From an uncultured Saprospiraceae bacterium (GTDB lineage: Bacteria > Bacteroidota > Bacteroidia > Chitinophagales > Saprospiraceae): DNA of 11,170 nt. The stretch is from positions 1 through 11,170 of the forward strand of contig CALCMV010000037.1 in the NCBI GenBank assembly GCA_937967535.1, read 5' to 3'. Under the pieces are notes generated by a model that was given only the letters and a program-made list of their open reading frames with translations, was not told the origin of the DNA and did no database searches. Made by a program: the position numbers and the translations under genes. Positions 1 through 7,351 of this stretch are shown here, one piece after another. How positions within the stretch are numbered: the first letter of the stretch is position 1; every line of letters starts with the position of its first letter.

Positions 1-1
1 C

Positions 2-2875
2 CGCGAAGACGACCCCGAACAACCGCAACCCATTCGCGTTCGCTATAATATTCCGGGTATCAATGAAGCATTTGAACAGACGATTCATCGGATAGATTCG
101 GTTTGGAAAAATCAAGTCACGCTCAATCTCGTGGATGTACTCGTGGAAGAAGACGGAACGTATCTGCCGCGTATTTTTATCATCGAACCGGATGTCTTAT
201 TTGATGTGACGGCTGTTTCCGAATGTTTCCAATCCTTTGGTACAGAGCCACTTCTGTACTTGATGAAGAAATTTTTGCCCTTTGCATCTTCTATGCCTAT
301 CTTATTGGGAAATGCCGTCAATCACCTACTCGATGAATTGATGACCGACCCCGAAGCCGATTTTATCAGTACCTTCAAACAAGCATTTCACCTTTCACCC
401 CTCCAATTTTCGATGTATGACGACAAGGAAATCAGAGGCATGGCACAGAAAGCCCGACAGCATTTTAGCCACCTACGCACTGTCGTCAAAGAGACTTTGC
501 CGGAGCAATCTATCGGGGTCGAACATTGCTTTTTAGAGCCGGGTTTTTATTCGGAGAAATATGGTATGCAAGGTCGCCTTGATGTTTGGCATAACAATCC
601 TGAACAAGACGAATACGCGATTGTTGAGTTGAAATCAGGCAGCCCTTTTCGCCCAAATCGGCATGGATTGAGTGGAAGTCATTATACGCAAACATTACTA
701 TATGATTTGTTGGTGCGCTCCGTTTATGGTGAAGCGACTAAGACGGGTTTGTATATTTTATATTCCAAATTGGCGGAAAATCCATTGAAGTTTGCGCCAC
801 CCGAAGCCGTTCTCCAACATGAAGCACTCAATATACGTAATCAACTGATTACCATAGAAGAAAACCTTATTCGACTGGACAAACGCGCCTATTCCGAGCG
901 CACAGTTTTAGACCGTATTACGCCTGAAAAATTTAATCGTTCGATGGGTTTCACCAAGAAAGATGTCAATTATTTTTCGGAAGTGATGAATAGAATGACG
1001 GTCTTGGAACGCGCTTATTTTCTCGCCTTCACCTCCTTTATTTCGCGTGAACATCGCTATGCGAAAACAGGCATCGACGGGAATGATAAATCGGGTGGTT
1101 TGGCTTCCCTTTGGCGCAGTCCATTTAAATCAAAACAAGAAAATTTTGATATAATTAATCATTTAAAAATCATAGAAAATCATTCACGCGAACATGACCC
1201 GCATTTGGTATTTGAAAAAACGGAAATGACCGCCCCACTTGCCAATTTCCGTGAGGGCGATATTGCGGTTTTGTACCCGACACTAAATGAAGATTCTACC
1301 GTTCTCACCAATCAATTTTTTAAGTGTAATATCATTGAAATGAGTGGCGAGCGTGTGGTCGTTGCCTTGCGCTCCAAGCAATTTAATGACAGCCTTTTCC
1401 GCGAAGAAAAATACTGGAATCTCGAACATGATTTGCTGGATAGCGGTTACACGGGTTTGTACCGAAATTTGTTTGCGTTTGTACAATTTCCCGAAAGAAA
1501 AAAGAAAGTACTATTGGGTTTGCAAGCTCCAGAAGAAGCTGATATTCAAGATATTGAGTTTAATCCCGATTTAAGTGAAGAGCAAGGACGCATCTTGGAA
1601 AAGGCACTTTCTGCAAAGGATTATTTCTTGCTTATCGGTCCTCCGGGAACGGGTAAGACGAAGTTTATGTTGCGGGAAATGGTTAAGCACATTCTCACAA
1701 AAACTTCCGAAAATATCTTATTACTTGCTTATACGAATCGCGCTGTGGATGAGATTTGTGAGGCGATAGATGACTTTGCACATAAGGATTATATGCGTAT
1801 CGGTTCGCGCCACTCTACGGCTGCGGAATATCGCCCAAGATTATTTAAAGAAAAAATAAAAGATGTGACAACTCGCGCAGGTTTACGAGAGGTAATTGCA
1901 GCGCATCGGATTGTGGTTTCTACCGTCATGTCAATGGGTAATCGTTCGCAATTGCTGGAATTGAAGCGTTTTGACCGCGTGATTATTGATGAGGCTTCGC
2001 AGATTTTGGAGCCGATGTTGGTGGGTTTGTTGCCGCGATTGCCGCGATTTATTTTGATTGGCGACCACAAACAATTGCCTGCCGTCGTGGTGCAAAGCAA
2101 AGAAGCATCTGCCGTAAGTGATGCGGCTTTATTGGAAATTGGTTTACATAATCGCCGCAATTCTTTGTTTGAACGCCTGTATTATTTATGCGAAAAAAAT
2201 AAGTGGACGTGGGCATACGATATGCTGACGCATCAAGGCAGAATGCACCAAGAGATTTCGGAGTTTCCGAACCGTTTTTTTTATGATAATGAGTTAAAAT
2301 TATTACCGGAAAATTGTGTCGCGGGTGCGTGGCAGAGCCAAGCTTTGCAATTTAAAAAGATGCCCTCCTCCCCCACTCCATTGGAAAAGATGATTGCCGA
2401 AAATCGCGTCATTTACATTCCCACGGAAATAGAGCGCGGCGGTCAGTCGAATAAAATAAATACGCATGAATCTCGTTTGGTGGTCGAGTTAATTCATTCA
2501 TTTAAAAATATTTACAAAAAAAATAATATTCCATTTGAATCCAATACGCTTGGTGTCATCACGCCTTATCGCGCTCAAATTGCCGAAATAAAAAACGTTC
2601 TCCAACAAATGAATGACCCTGAATTGGACAAGATTACAGTGGATACGGTGGAGCGTTATCAAGGCGGTGCGCGGGATATTATCATCATCTCCCTCTGCCT
2701 CAATGCCGCCTATCAAATGGAGACACTCGTCTCGATGTCTGACGATAAAAAAGTGGACAGAAAACTAAATGTGGCACTGACGCGGGCGCGTAAGCATTTA
2801 GTGATTTTGGGGAATCGGGAGCTGATGGGCTTGAATGGGGTGTATCGGGGCTTGGTGGAGTTTTTGGAGAAGTAA
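2..2875 (+). CDS. Dna2-like PD-(D/E)XK nuclease / SF1 helicase fusion (5' partial)
   Basis: The frame is open to the left edge, so the true start is outside the window; 957 residues are visible. The GTG at 131 is only an internal codon. The N-terminal half carries RecB/Cas4-type nuclease motifs: His 108 in GNAVNHLLD, Asp 194 in GRLDVW, Glu 209 and Lys 211 in VELKSG, and a QTLLY (QxxxY) motif at 230-234. A linker of about 300 residues follows. The C-terminal half is a UPF1/Dna2-like SF1 helicase: Walker A GPPGTGKT at 546, DEAS at 663, GDHKQLP at 687, QGRMH at 745, YQGG near 886 and ALTRAR at 925. By family, such enzymes translocate on single-stranded DNA and cut flaps or ends in replication, repair or phage defence. 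The Cys cluster that holds the 4Fe-4S centre in Dna2, AddB and Cas4 is not visible after QxxxY. The domain call is firm; the cellular role is unknown. Confidence 0.92.
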   Translation, partial: REDDPEQPQPIRVRYNIPGINEAFEQTIHRIDSVWKNQVTLNLVDVLVEEDGTYLPRIFIIEPDVLFDVTAVSECFQSFGTEPLLYLMKKFLPFASSMPILLGNAVNHLLDELMTDPEADFISTFKQAFHLSPLQFSMYDDKEIRGMAQKARQHFSHLRTVVKETLPEQSIGVEHCFLEPGFYSEKYGMQGRLDVWHNNPEQDEYAIVELKSGSPFRPNRHGLSGSHYTQTLLYDLLVRSVYGEATKTGLYILYSKLAENPLKFAPPEAVLQHEALNIRNQLITIEENLIRLDKRAYSERTVLDRITPEKFNRSMGFTKKDVNYFSEVMNRMTVLERAYFLAFTSFISREHRYAKTGIDGNDKSGGLASLWRSPFKSKQENFDIINHLKIIENHSREHDPHLVFEKTEMTAPLANFREGDIAVLYPTLNEDSTVLTNQFFKCNIIEMSGERVVVALRSKQFNDSLFREEKYWNLEHDLLDSGYTGLYRNLFAFVQFPERKKKVLLGLQAPEEADIQDIEFNPDLSEEQGRILEKALSAKDYFLLIGPPGTGKTKFMLREMVKHILTKTSENILLLAYTNRAVDEICEAIDDFAHKDYMRIGSRHSTAAEYRPRLFKEKIKDVTTRAGLREVIAAHRIVVSTVMSMGNRSQLLELKRFDRVIIDEASQILEPMLVGLLPRLPRFILIGDHKQLPAVVVQSKEASAVSDAALLEIGLHNRRNSLFERLYYLCEKNKWTWAYDMLTHQGRMHQEISEFPNRFFYDNELKLLPENCVAGAWQSQALQFKKMPSSPTPLEKMIAENRVIYIPTEIERGGQSNKINTHESRLVVELIHSFKNIYKKNNIPFESNTLGVITPYRAQIAEIKNVLQQMNDPELDKITVDTVERYQGGARDIIIISLCLNAAYQMETLVSMSDDKKVDRKLNVALTRARKHLVILGNRELMGLNGVYRGLVEFLEK

Positions 2876-2890
2876 TTGAACATAGATTTA

Positions 2891-2917
2891 GCGGATTGTG
2901 CGGATGACACGGATTTG
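2891..2917. repeat. Triple 9-bp degenerate repeat between convergent genes
   Basis: Three 9-bp units occur in a row, each starting with [GA]CGGAT (2891, 2900, 2909). They sit in the 56-bp gap between the helicase stop and the Rpn stop. No clear terminator hairpin is present in this gap. On the minus strand the units read as ATCCG-type words. This may be a copy of a dispersed intergenic repeat, but one copy cannot show that. Confidence 0.5.
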
Positions 2918-2931
2918 TATTATTACTATCC

Positions 2932-3837
2932 TTATTCAGCCTCACTCTTTGCAATTTGTTCCACAAACTCTTCTGTAACATTCATAATACCAGCAATTTG
3001 TACATTATCAAAATTACCAACAGCAAGTAAGGCACGGATTGATTCTATTTTTTCTTGCCTTGCTTTTTCGCGTTCTTGTCTTGCTTTTTCGCGTTCTTGT
3101 CTTGCTTTTTCGCGCTCTTGCTCAATTTGCTTTTGCGCCGCTTCAATCCCTCTTTTGTAATAAATATCCTGTGTATAATCGTAAGTAAAGTCCATTTCTT
3201 CTATGATTTGGTCAACAATATCGGTTAAGTTACGGAGTTTTGAAAGCAATAGCAACTGCTGGATGTATTTATTTCGTTGGGCATCGGTGATGGGCAGATT
3301 GGTGAGTTTACGAACCATGAAACGTAAGATGATTTCTACTTCTTCTTCGTCATAATTACCCAAAATTGCCAGTATGATTTCTTCCGGCACTTGCGAACTC
3401 AACAGTTTATTACTATCTAATTCGCTGATATTCAATAGGTCGAAGCCACGATAGATTTCTTCCTCTCGCAACTGAGTACGCATACGCGATTTGCCTTTAC
3501 CCAAAAAAATAACAATATGTCGAATTGGTAAACGATGTCTGCGAAGCATAATCGCATGATGCTCGCCGACCCGTTCTACCATTTCATAATCATCCCCTGT
3601 TTGGAATTCGATGTGTAGGAGTTCCTCCGTACCGTCCTTTCTCGTGATTTTACAAAAGAAATCCACCCGACGCCCAATAGTACGCGGTAGTTCAGTGTCT
3701 AGTATCTCGTAAGATGTTACATCAATGCCATATCTACGCTCAATAATCGGCATAAAGATAGACGGCGCATTCTCCTTGAATATCCTATCAAATATTTTGT
3801 CCTTGCTGTCAGCAGATTGGTTTTTGTGTTTTTTCAT
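2932..3837 (-). CDS. Rpn-family PD-(D/E)XK nuclease / putative transposase
   Basis: A 301-residue protein of the Rpn (recombination-promoting nuclease) / PD-(D/E)XK 'transposase' type. The N-terminal nuclease fold shows Asp 59 in RRVDFF and Glu 77 with Gln 79 in HIEFQT; ExQ in place of ExK is frequent in this family. Residues 100-215 are helical, with the family's IVIFLGKG strand at 108-115. A charged coiled-coil (about 233-265) contains EREKARQ three times in tandem (241-261). A short C-terminal segment (266-296) resembles the small helical tail of these proteins. Known members cut DNA and stimulate RecA-independent recombination; many copies per genome are usual. The start ATG at 3837 gives the family N-terminus and lacks a Shine-Dalgarno sequence. 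It converges on the helicase gene and diverges from the kinase gene. I see no terminal inverted repeats that would make it an insertion sequence. Confidence 0.85.
   Translation of the reverse strand: MKKHKNQSADSKDKIFDRIFKENAPSIFMPIIERRYGIDVTSYEILDTELPRTIGRRVDFFCKITRKDGTEELLHIEFQTGDDYEMVERVGEHHAIMLRRHRLPIRHIVIFLGKGKSRMRTQLREEEIYRGFDLLNISELDSNKLLSSQVPEEIILAILGNYDEEEVEIILRFMVRKLTNLPITDAQRNKYIQQLLLLSKLRNLTDIVDQIIEEMDFTYDYTQDIYYKRGIEAAQKQIEQEREKARQEREKARQEREKARQEKIESIRALLAVGNFDNVQIAGIMNVTEEFVEQIAKSEAE
3059..3121 (-). repeat. 21-bp tandem repeat x3 inside the Rpn gene
   Basis: Three 21-bp units (3059-3079, 3080-3100, 3101-3121) follow each other. The first two are identical and the third differs at two positions. 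They encode EREKARQ three times in a coiled-coil. Because 21 is divisible by 3, gain or loss of a unit keeps the frame and changes the coiled-coil by exactly one heptad. Confidence 0.9.
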
Positions 3838-3928
3838 CGGGTGAAAATATGAATAATATTTTATTTTGTGATTACTTTTTAGATATAATCCTTATATTTA
3901 TGCGTTATCACAAAACCTTGACCACCCG
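3838..3928. promoter_or_regulatory. Divergent promoter region with nested inverted repeats
   Basis: This 91-bp AT-rich gap must hold the promoters of both the Rpn gene (leftward) and the kinase gene (rightward). Arms TTTTGTGATTAC (3864-3875) and GTTATCACAAAA (3904-3915) match at 11 of 12 positions. Each arm begins with TTTTG in its outgoing direction and is followed 28-29 bp downstream by a TATA-like box: TATATTTA at 3893 for plus, TATATCTA reading left from 3887 for minus. These resemble the Bacteroidota TTG / TAnnTTTG pair, but the spacing is a little long. The two start codons also share CACCCGATGAA in inverted orientation (3833-3843 and 3923-3933). Confidence 0.45.
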
Positions 3929-5842
3929 ATGAATAAACTACTCAAAATATCGTTGCTTGTCGCGTTTTTCTCCTGTGCGTGTGAGGGTCTGTTTGCCCAA
4001 ATCCAAACCAATATATTGACTTCCGAACATCAAAAAATTGAATGTATCGGCGGATTGATTTTGGACAAAAATGTGCCTTTTGAGGAGGTACGGGAGATGG
4101 TGGATAGTTTTTATTGGTGGGATATAGATAGTATTTATACACAAAATTCTATATACATTCCATCTTTCCAACCTATGGTAAGTTATTGGTGGCATATTTT
4201 ACTAAAAAATGAAACGGATAGTATTGAAAATTGGCTTATAAATACGAAAAAATATCATGTATTTGACATTTACACCATTGATAATGATACATTTTCGCAT
4301 AAAAAATCAGGTCAATATACCAATTATGCGGATAAAAGTTATCCATTAGACGATGATGTTTTCCCTGTCAAAATATTGCCTCAAGAGGAAGTTGAATTAT
4401 TTGTAAAAAAAACAAATTATTTTGGGTATTATCTAAAACATAGCCCGCATATTCATATTTCATCAGCACAATATCATCGGGAAAATACTATACTTCCGAA
4501 GAGGGGCAAGTTTGACAGGTCCTTTGAATTTGCTTTTTTGTTTATAGCCTTTTTTTTATCGGCATTTACTTTTTTGCAATTATTAATCCATAGAGACAAA
4601 GCTTATGGCTACTACGCATTTTATCTGTTAATGATTGGCTCGTATTTTTTGTATCGTTACGAATCAGGCTGGGGACAGCCGATAGTATTTGTAAATTTTT
4701 ACGAACATTATATGTTGATGGAACCACCGATGACTTATGGTTTTATTTTAGTATATGGTTTATTTGCACAGTCATTTGTGGCACTCAATAGCACTGCCGG
4801 CAAGGGGATGGACTTGACTATCAAATGTCTAAAATATGCTGTGTGTATAGCCTTGTTTATCCATTGCTTACTTGCGGTATCCTACGATTATAATACGGTA
4901 TATATTATAGGGCAAGAAACCCGAAAAATATTGTTTTTCTTTACTTTGCCTATTCTGTATTTCCTATTCAAAGATGGTACAAAACTCTCCTATATTTTCC
5001 TCACAGGCACTTTGTTTTTACTACTTGGGGTACTGGTTACGTTTTGGTCATTTATTAGTTTTTCCATACAGGCGAAACTCGGTCTTGCAAAAAATTCGAC
5101 AAGCATCGTTCAGGTCGCTATGTTATTTGAATTTCTATGCTTCTCCACCGCCCTCGGCTATAAAACCAAGCTGACCCAAGACGAAAAAAACCGCATCGAA
5201 CGCGAACTCTCCGTCACCGAACTCAAAGCCCTCAAAGCCCAACTCAATCCGCATTTTATCTTTAATTGTTTGACTTCGATTAAAAATTTGGTCATTAAAA
5301 ATGATAACGAAGCGGCAGATAAGTATCTTCAGCATTTTGCTAAATTGGTTCGTTCTATTCTTGTTTTTTCCGAAAAACAATCCATCACATTAAAAGAGGA
5401 ATTGGAAGTGGCGGATTTGTATTTGAAAATGGAAACGCTGCGTTTTAGTCATTCATTTAAATACGAAATCAATATCGAATCCGGTATTGATACAGAAAAT
5501 ATTCATTTACCGCCCTTAATTTTTCAGCCTTATTTGGAAAATGCCATTCATCACGGATTGCGACAAAAAGAAGGAGAAAAGCGTTTGAAAATAGAGATTT
5601 ACAAAGAAAAAGAAAAAATAATATGTGCGATTGACGATAACGGTATCGGCAGAAGAAAAGCTGCAAGCGCAACTACGCATCACACACACGATACGCCTTC
5701 ATTCGGGATGCGCCTTACGCAAGAACGTATCGAAAAATACAGCGCATTTATGGGCGATGATATTTCGGTGAAGGTGATAGATAAAGCGCAAGGAACGCGC
5801 GTCGAAGTGCAAGTACAAGTGTCAAGTACAAGTTCAAATTGA
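3929..5842 (+). CDS. LytS-type sensor histidine kinase with 7TMR-DISM membrane sensor
   Basis: A 637-residue inner-membrane kinase. A signal peptide (about 1-24) leads to a periplasmic domain (25-195) of the 7TMR-DISMED2 type with the SYWWHILLKN signature at 85-94. Seven membrane segments follow, near 199-220, 227-242, 266-288, 298-318, 333-348, 353-379 and 392-411. A short coiled-coil linker (412-432) leads to the His_kinase domain: phospho-acceptor His 442 in LNPHFIFN, N-box Glu 537/Asn 538 in YLENAIHHGL, G1 IDDNGIG at 568-574 and G2 SFGMRLT at 591-597. By family it autophosphorylates on His 442 and passes phosphate to a LytTR regulator, here the next gene. The sensor half is AT-rich (22% GC in 4381-4440), while the linker/kinase junction reaches 50% (5161-5220). 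The last 12 codons lie in a hexamer repeat that forms one arm of a hairpin, giving a QVQVSSTSSN tail beyond the usual domain end. Confidence 0.93.
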   Translation: MNKLLKISLLVAFFSCACEGLFAQIQTNILTSEHQKIECIGGLILDKNVPFEEVREMVDSFYWWDIDSIYTQNSIYIPSFQPMVSYWWHILLKNETDSIENWLINTKKYHVFDIYTIDNDTFSHKKSGQYTNYADKSYPLDDDVFPVKILPQEEVELFVKKTNYFGYYLKHSPHIHISSAQYHRENTILPKRGKFDRSFEFAFLFIAFFLSAFTFLQLLIHRDKAYGYYAFYLLMIGSYFLYRYESGWGQPIVFVNFYEHYMLMEPPMTYGFILVYGLFAQSFVALNSTAGKGMDLTIKCLKYAVCIALFIHCLLAVSYDYNTVYIIGQETRKILFFFTLPILYFLFKDGTKLSYIFLTGTLFLLLGVLVTFWSFISFSIQAKLGLAKNSTSIVQVAMLFEFLCFSTALGYKTKLTQDEKNRIERELSVTELKALKAQLNPHFIFNCLTSIKNLVIKNDNEAADKYLQHFAKLVRSILVFSEKQSITLKEELEVADLYLKMETLRFSHSFKYEINIESGIDTENIHLPPLIFQPYLENAIHHGLRQKEGEKRLKIEIYKEKEKIICAIDDNGIGRRKAASATTHHTHDTPSFGMRLTQERIEKYSAFMGDDISVKVIDKAQGTRVEVQVQVSSTSSN

Positions 5843-5893
5843 AATAACAGAAAAAATTGTACTTGTACTTGATGCTTGTGCTTGCACTTTTTT
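5805..5893 (+). terminator. Long hairpin with U-tract at the kinase gene end
   Basis: The left arm at 5805-5840 and right arm at 5855-5889 enclose a 14-nt loop. Paired as RNA they give about 31 Watson-Crick pairs, three G.U wobbles, one U-U mismatch and one bulged A. Six T (5888-5893) follow the right arm, as in an intrinsic terminator. Each arm is built from hexamers (AAGTGC / AAGTAC type). The kinase stop TGA (5840-5842) lies at the loop edge, so translating ribosomes would cover the left arm. It could be a terminator, an mRNA stabiliser, or a device coupling translation of the kinase to read-through into the regulator. Confidence 0.7.
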
Positions 5894-5900
5894 ATATTTG
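5869..5900 (+). promoter_or_regulatory. Bacteroidota-type promoter for the response regulator
   Basis: TATATTTG at 5893-5900 matches the TAnnTTTG -7 consensus exactly, and TTG at 5869-5871 lies 21 bp upstream, within the usual spacing. The expected start of transcription falls at or next to the ATG at 5905, so the mRNA would be nearly leaderless. The box overlaps the last T of the hairpin's U-tract. This suggests that the regulator can be transcribed independently of the kinase. Confidence 0.6.
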
Positions 5901-5904
5901 CAAT

Positions 5905-6648
5905 ATGCTGAAAGCCATTGCCATAGACGACGAAGCGGACGCTTTGGAAATTATCACTAATCAAATCGGACAGCACTGTTCGGATATTGATTTGGTGGAC
6001 ACCTGTACATCGGGTTTTGAAGGCGTAAAAAGCATACATACGCATAAACCGGATGTGGTATTTTTGGATGTTGATATGCCTCAAATGACGGGTTTTCAGA
6101 TGTTGGAAATGTTTGAAGAAATTGATTTTGAGGTGATTTTTACAACGGCTTATGACCAATACGCAGTAGATGCTTTTCGGATTAGCGCGATTGGTTTTCT
6201 ACTCAAACCCATTGATAGCGAAGAACTTGTAAATGTAGTCAATCGCCTTTCTACACGCAGGGAAGAACATTTATTCAAACGCCATTATGACAAACTTCGT
6301 TATAACCTCAATCAGAAAAATACCAATAAGCAAATTGCTTTCCCAACGCAAGATGGTTTTGAATTTATCTATTCGCAGGAAATTGTGTATTGCGAAGCGG
6401 ATGGAAATTACACGACGATTTACCTTGCGGATGGTTCAAAGCAAGTGTTTTCGCGCTTGTTGAAAGAAACTGAAATGCTGATTGAATCTTATCGTTTTTG
6501 CCGCATTCACAAAAGTTATCTTATTAATCTCGACCATTTGAAAAAGTATAAACGCGGTGATGGCGGTAGTGTCAAATTATCTAATGGTAAATCATTGCCC
6601 GTTTCACGGCATTATAAGGAGTTTTTTTTAGCGAAAATTAAGCAATAG
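5905..6648 (+). CDS. LytTR-family response regulator
   Basis: A 247-residue regulator with an N-terminal receiver domain (1-120): acidic pair Asp 8/Asp 9, phospho-acceptor Asp 55 in FLDVDMP, Thr 80/81, and Lys 101 in LLKPID. A linker (about 121-145) leads to a C-terminal LytTR DNA-binding domain (146-247) with the family pattern EIVYCEADGNYTTIYL and FCRIHKSYLINL. An in-frame TTG at 5857 would add 16 residues, but those residues come from the hairpin arm and are unlike a receiver start; MLKAIAIDDE at 5905 is the normal beginning. It follows its cognate kinase by 62 bp. Phosphorylation at Asp 55 should favour dimerisation and binding to phased direct repeats. The nearest candidate site lies just downstream at 6686-6716. 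Length is normal for the family. Confidence 0.94.
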   Translation: MLKAIAIDDEADALEIITNQIGQHCSDIDLVDTCTSGFEGVKSIHTHKPDVVFLDVDMPQMTGFQMLEMFEEIDFEVIFTTAYDQYAVDAFRISAIGFLLKPIDSEELVNVVNRLSTRREEHLFKRHYDKLRYNLNQKNTNKQIAFPTQDGFEFIYSQEIVYCEADGNYTTIYLADGSKQVFSRLLKETEMLIESYRFCRIHKSYLINLDHLKKYKRGDGGSVKLSNGKSLPVSRHYKEFFLAKIKQ

Positions 6649-6685
6649 AGATTTTCCTATCTGTATCTTATCCACTCAAATCCAC

Positions 6686-6716
6686 CACTTACACACCCAA
6701 ACGCGGCACTTACACA
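6686..6716 (+). promoter_or_regulatory. Candidate LytTR operator: 10-bp direct repeat, 21-bp period
   Basis: CACTTACACA occurs exactly at 6686-6695 and 6707-6716, so the copies lie on the same DNA face two helical turns apart. LytTR regulators are known to bind two short direct repeats with about this spacing. A weaker third match (6 of 10) sits one period earlier at 6665-6674. The pair lies between the regulator gene and the T9SS gene, so it could serve regulation of the gene at 6838. The site's base sequence is not the known AgrA-type consensus; the link rests on geometry and position. Confidence 0.4.
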
Positions 6717-6730
6717 GTCGCGCTTTTTTT
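6702..6730 (+). terminator. Weak terminator-like stem after the regulator gene
   Basis: CGCG at 6702-6705 can pair with CGCG at 6719-6722, followed by seven T (6724-6730). The stem is only 4 bp with a 13-nt loop that holds the second CACTTACACA copy. It may end the regulator transcript, but the short stem makes this uncertain. Confidence 0.25.
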
Positions 6731-6837
6731 CTCGTTTTTCCTATTTAATTTTATCGCATAAATAATAAATGTGACGTGATTCTCGTACCGATGAATCATG
6801 TCGCGTAGTCCTGTAACACATAATAAAAAATTAAATC

Positions 6838-7323
6838 ATGAAAACGAAATTAACATTCATTCTCCTCCTATGCGCGTACATCACACAAGCGCAAAGCATA
6901 GACCGTTGGGTCATCGGCAGCACAGGCGACCACTACGACGGCAACAATTTTAGCCTCTACTGGACAGTTGGCGAACCTGCCGTTGAGACCATCGCCAACC
7001 TTGACGAAACCAATACATTACTCACGCAAGGTTTTCATCAGTTTGAAGAAAATACACCCGTAGCCATAGACGAAGTCCTCGCCAATGAATACGGCATACA
7101 AGTATTTCCCAACCCTGCGATGGAATACCTCAATATCAAGGTGACTGCAAGCAAGCCCGTCCGCGCCGTACTGAGTAGTACACTCGGACAACATATCTGG
7201 CAGCGCAATATCAACAGCACACTCCAAGTCTCTACGGCTACCCTTAGCGAATCCGTCTATTTTCTGCATTGCTATACCGATGAAGGGGAATGGATTGGCA
7301 CGTATAAAATCGTACGACAGTAA
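6838..7323 (+). CDS. Small T9SS-sorted secreted protein
   Basis: A 161-residue protein with a signal peptide (1-18, cleavage near ITQA|QS). A short domain follows (about 20-70) with the WTVGEPAVETI and LLTQGFHQF signatures often found at the N-terminus of small Bacteroidota secreted proteins. The C-terminal type A T9SS sorting domain (about 85-161) shows VFPNPAMEYLNIKV, a TLGQ turn and a YKIVRQ end. By family, the protein crosses the outer membrane by the type IX system and the sorting domain is cleaved or attached to surface lipopolysaccharide. Little separates the two signatures, so the mature product is very small and no enzymatic function is visible. It starts at ATG 6838 after an AT-rich leader without Shine-Dalgarno. 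It lies 189 bp after the LytTR regulator, with the candidate operator between them. Confidence 0.85.
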   Translation: MKTKLTFILLLCAYITQAQSIDRWVIGSTGDHYDGNNFSLYWTVGEPAVETIANLDETNTLLTQGFHQFEENTPVAIDEVLANEYGIQVFPNPAMEYLNIKVTASKPVRAVLSSTLGQHIWQRNINSTLQVSTATLSESVYFLHCYTDEGEWIGTYKIVRQ

Positions 7324-7351
7324 GTCTATCCTCCTCCCCAAAAAGTAACCT

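Noticed and set aside
131..133. GTG as start of the nuclease-helicase gene
   Set aside because: The same frame is open and protein-like from position 2, so this is an internal valine codon of a gene that starts outside the window.
1789..2160. Antisense open frame inside the helicase
   Set aside because: No domain, no signal and composition typical of an opposite-strand shadow. The same applies to antisense frames at 5680-6159, 7018-7443 and 10033-10479.
2..3837. Nuclease-helicase plus Rpn as one anti-phage operon
   Set aside because: The genes are convergent, so not co-transcribed, and the helicase's own upstream context is missing. The idea stays speculative.
2876..3928. Rpn gene as an intact insertion sequence
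   Set aside because: The inverted repeats are on one side, in the promoter region; no matching ends flank both sides and no target-site duplication was seen.
5857..5904. Extended start (TTG) for the response regulator
   Set aside because: The extra 16 residues come from the hairpin arm and U-tract; the receiver domain begins normally at ATG 5905, right after a promoter box.
6686..6716. Start of a CRISPR array
   Set aside because: Only two 10-bp copies with an 11-bp gap; far too short for repeats and spacers, and no cas genes.
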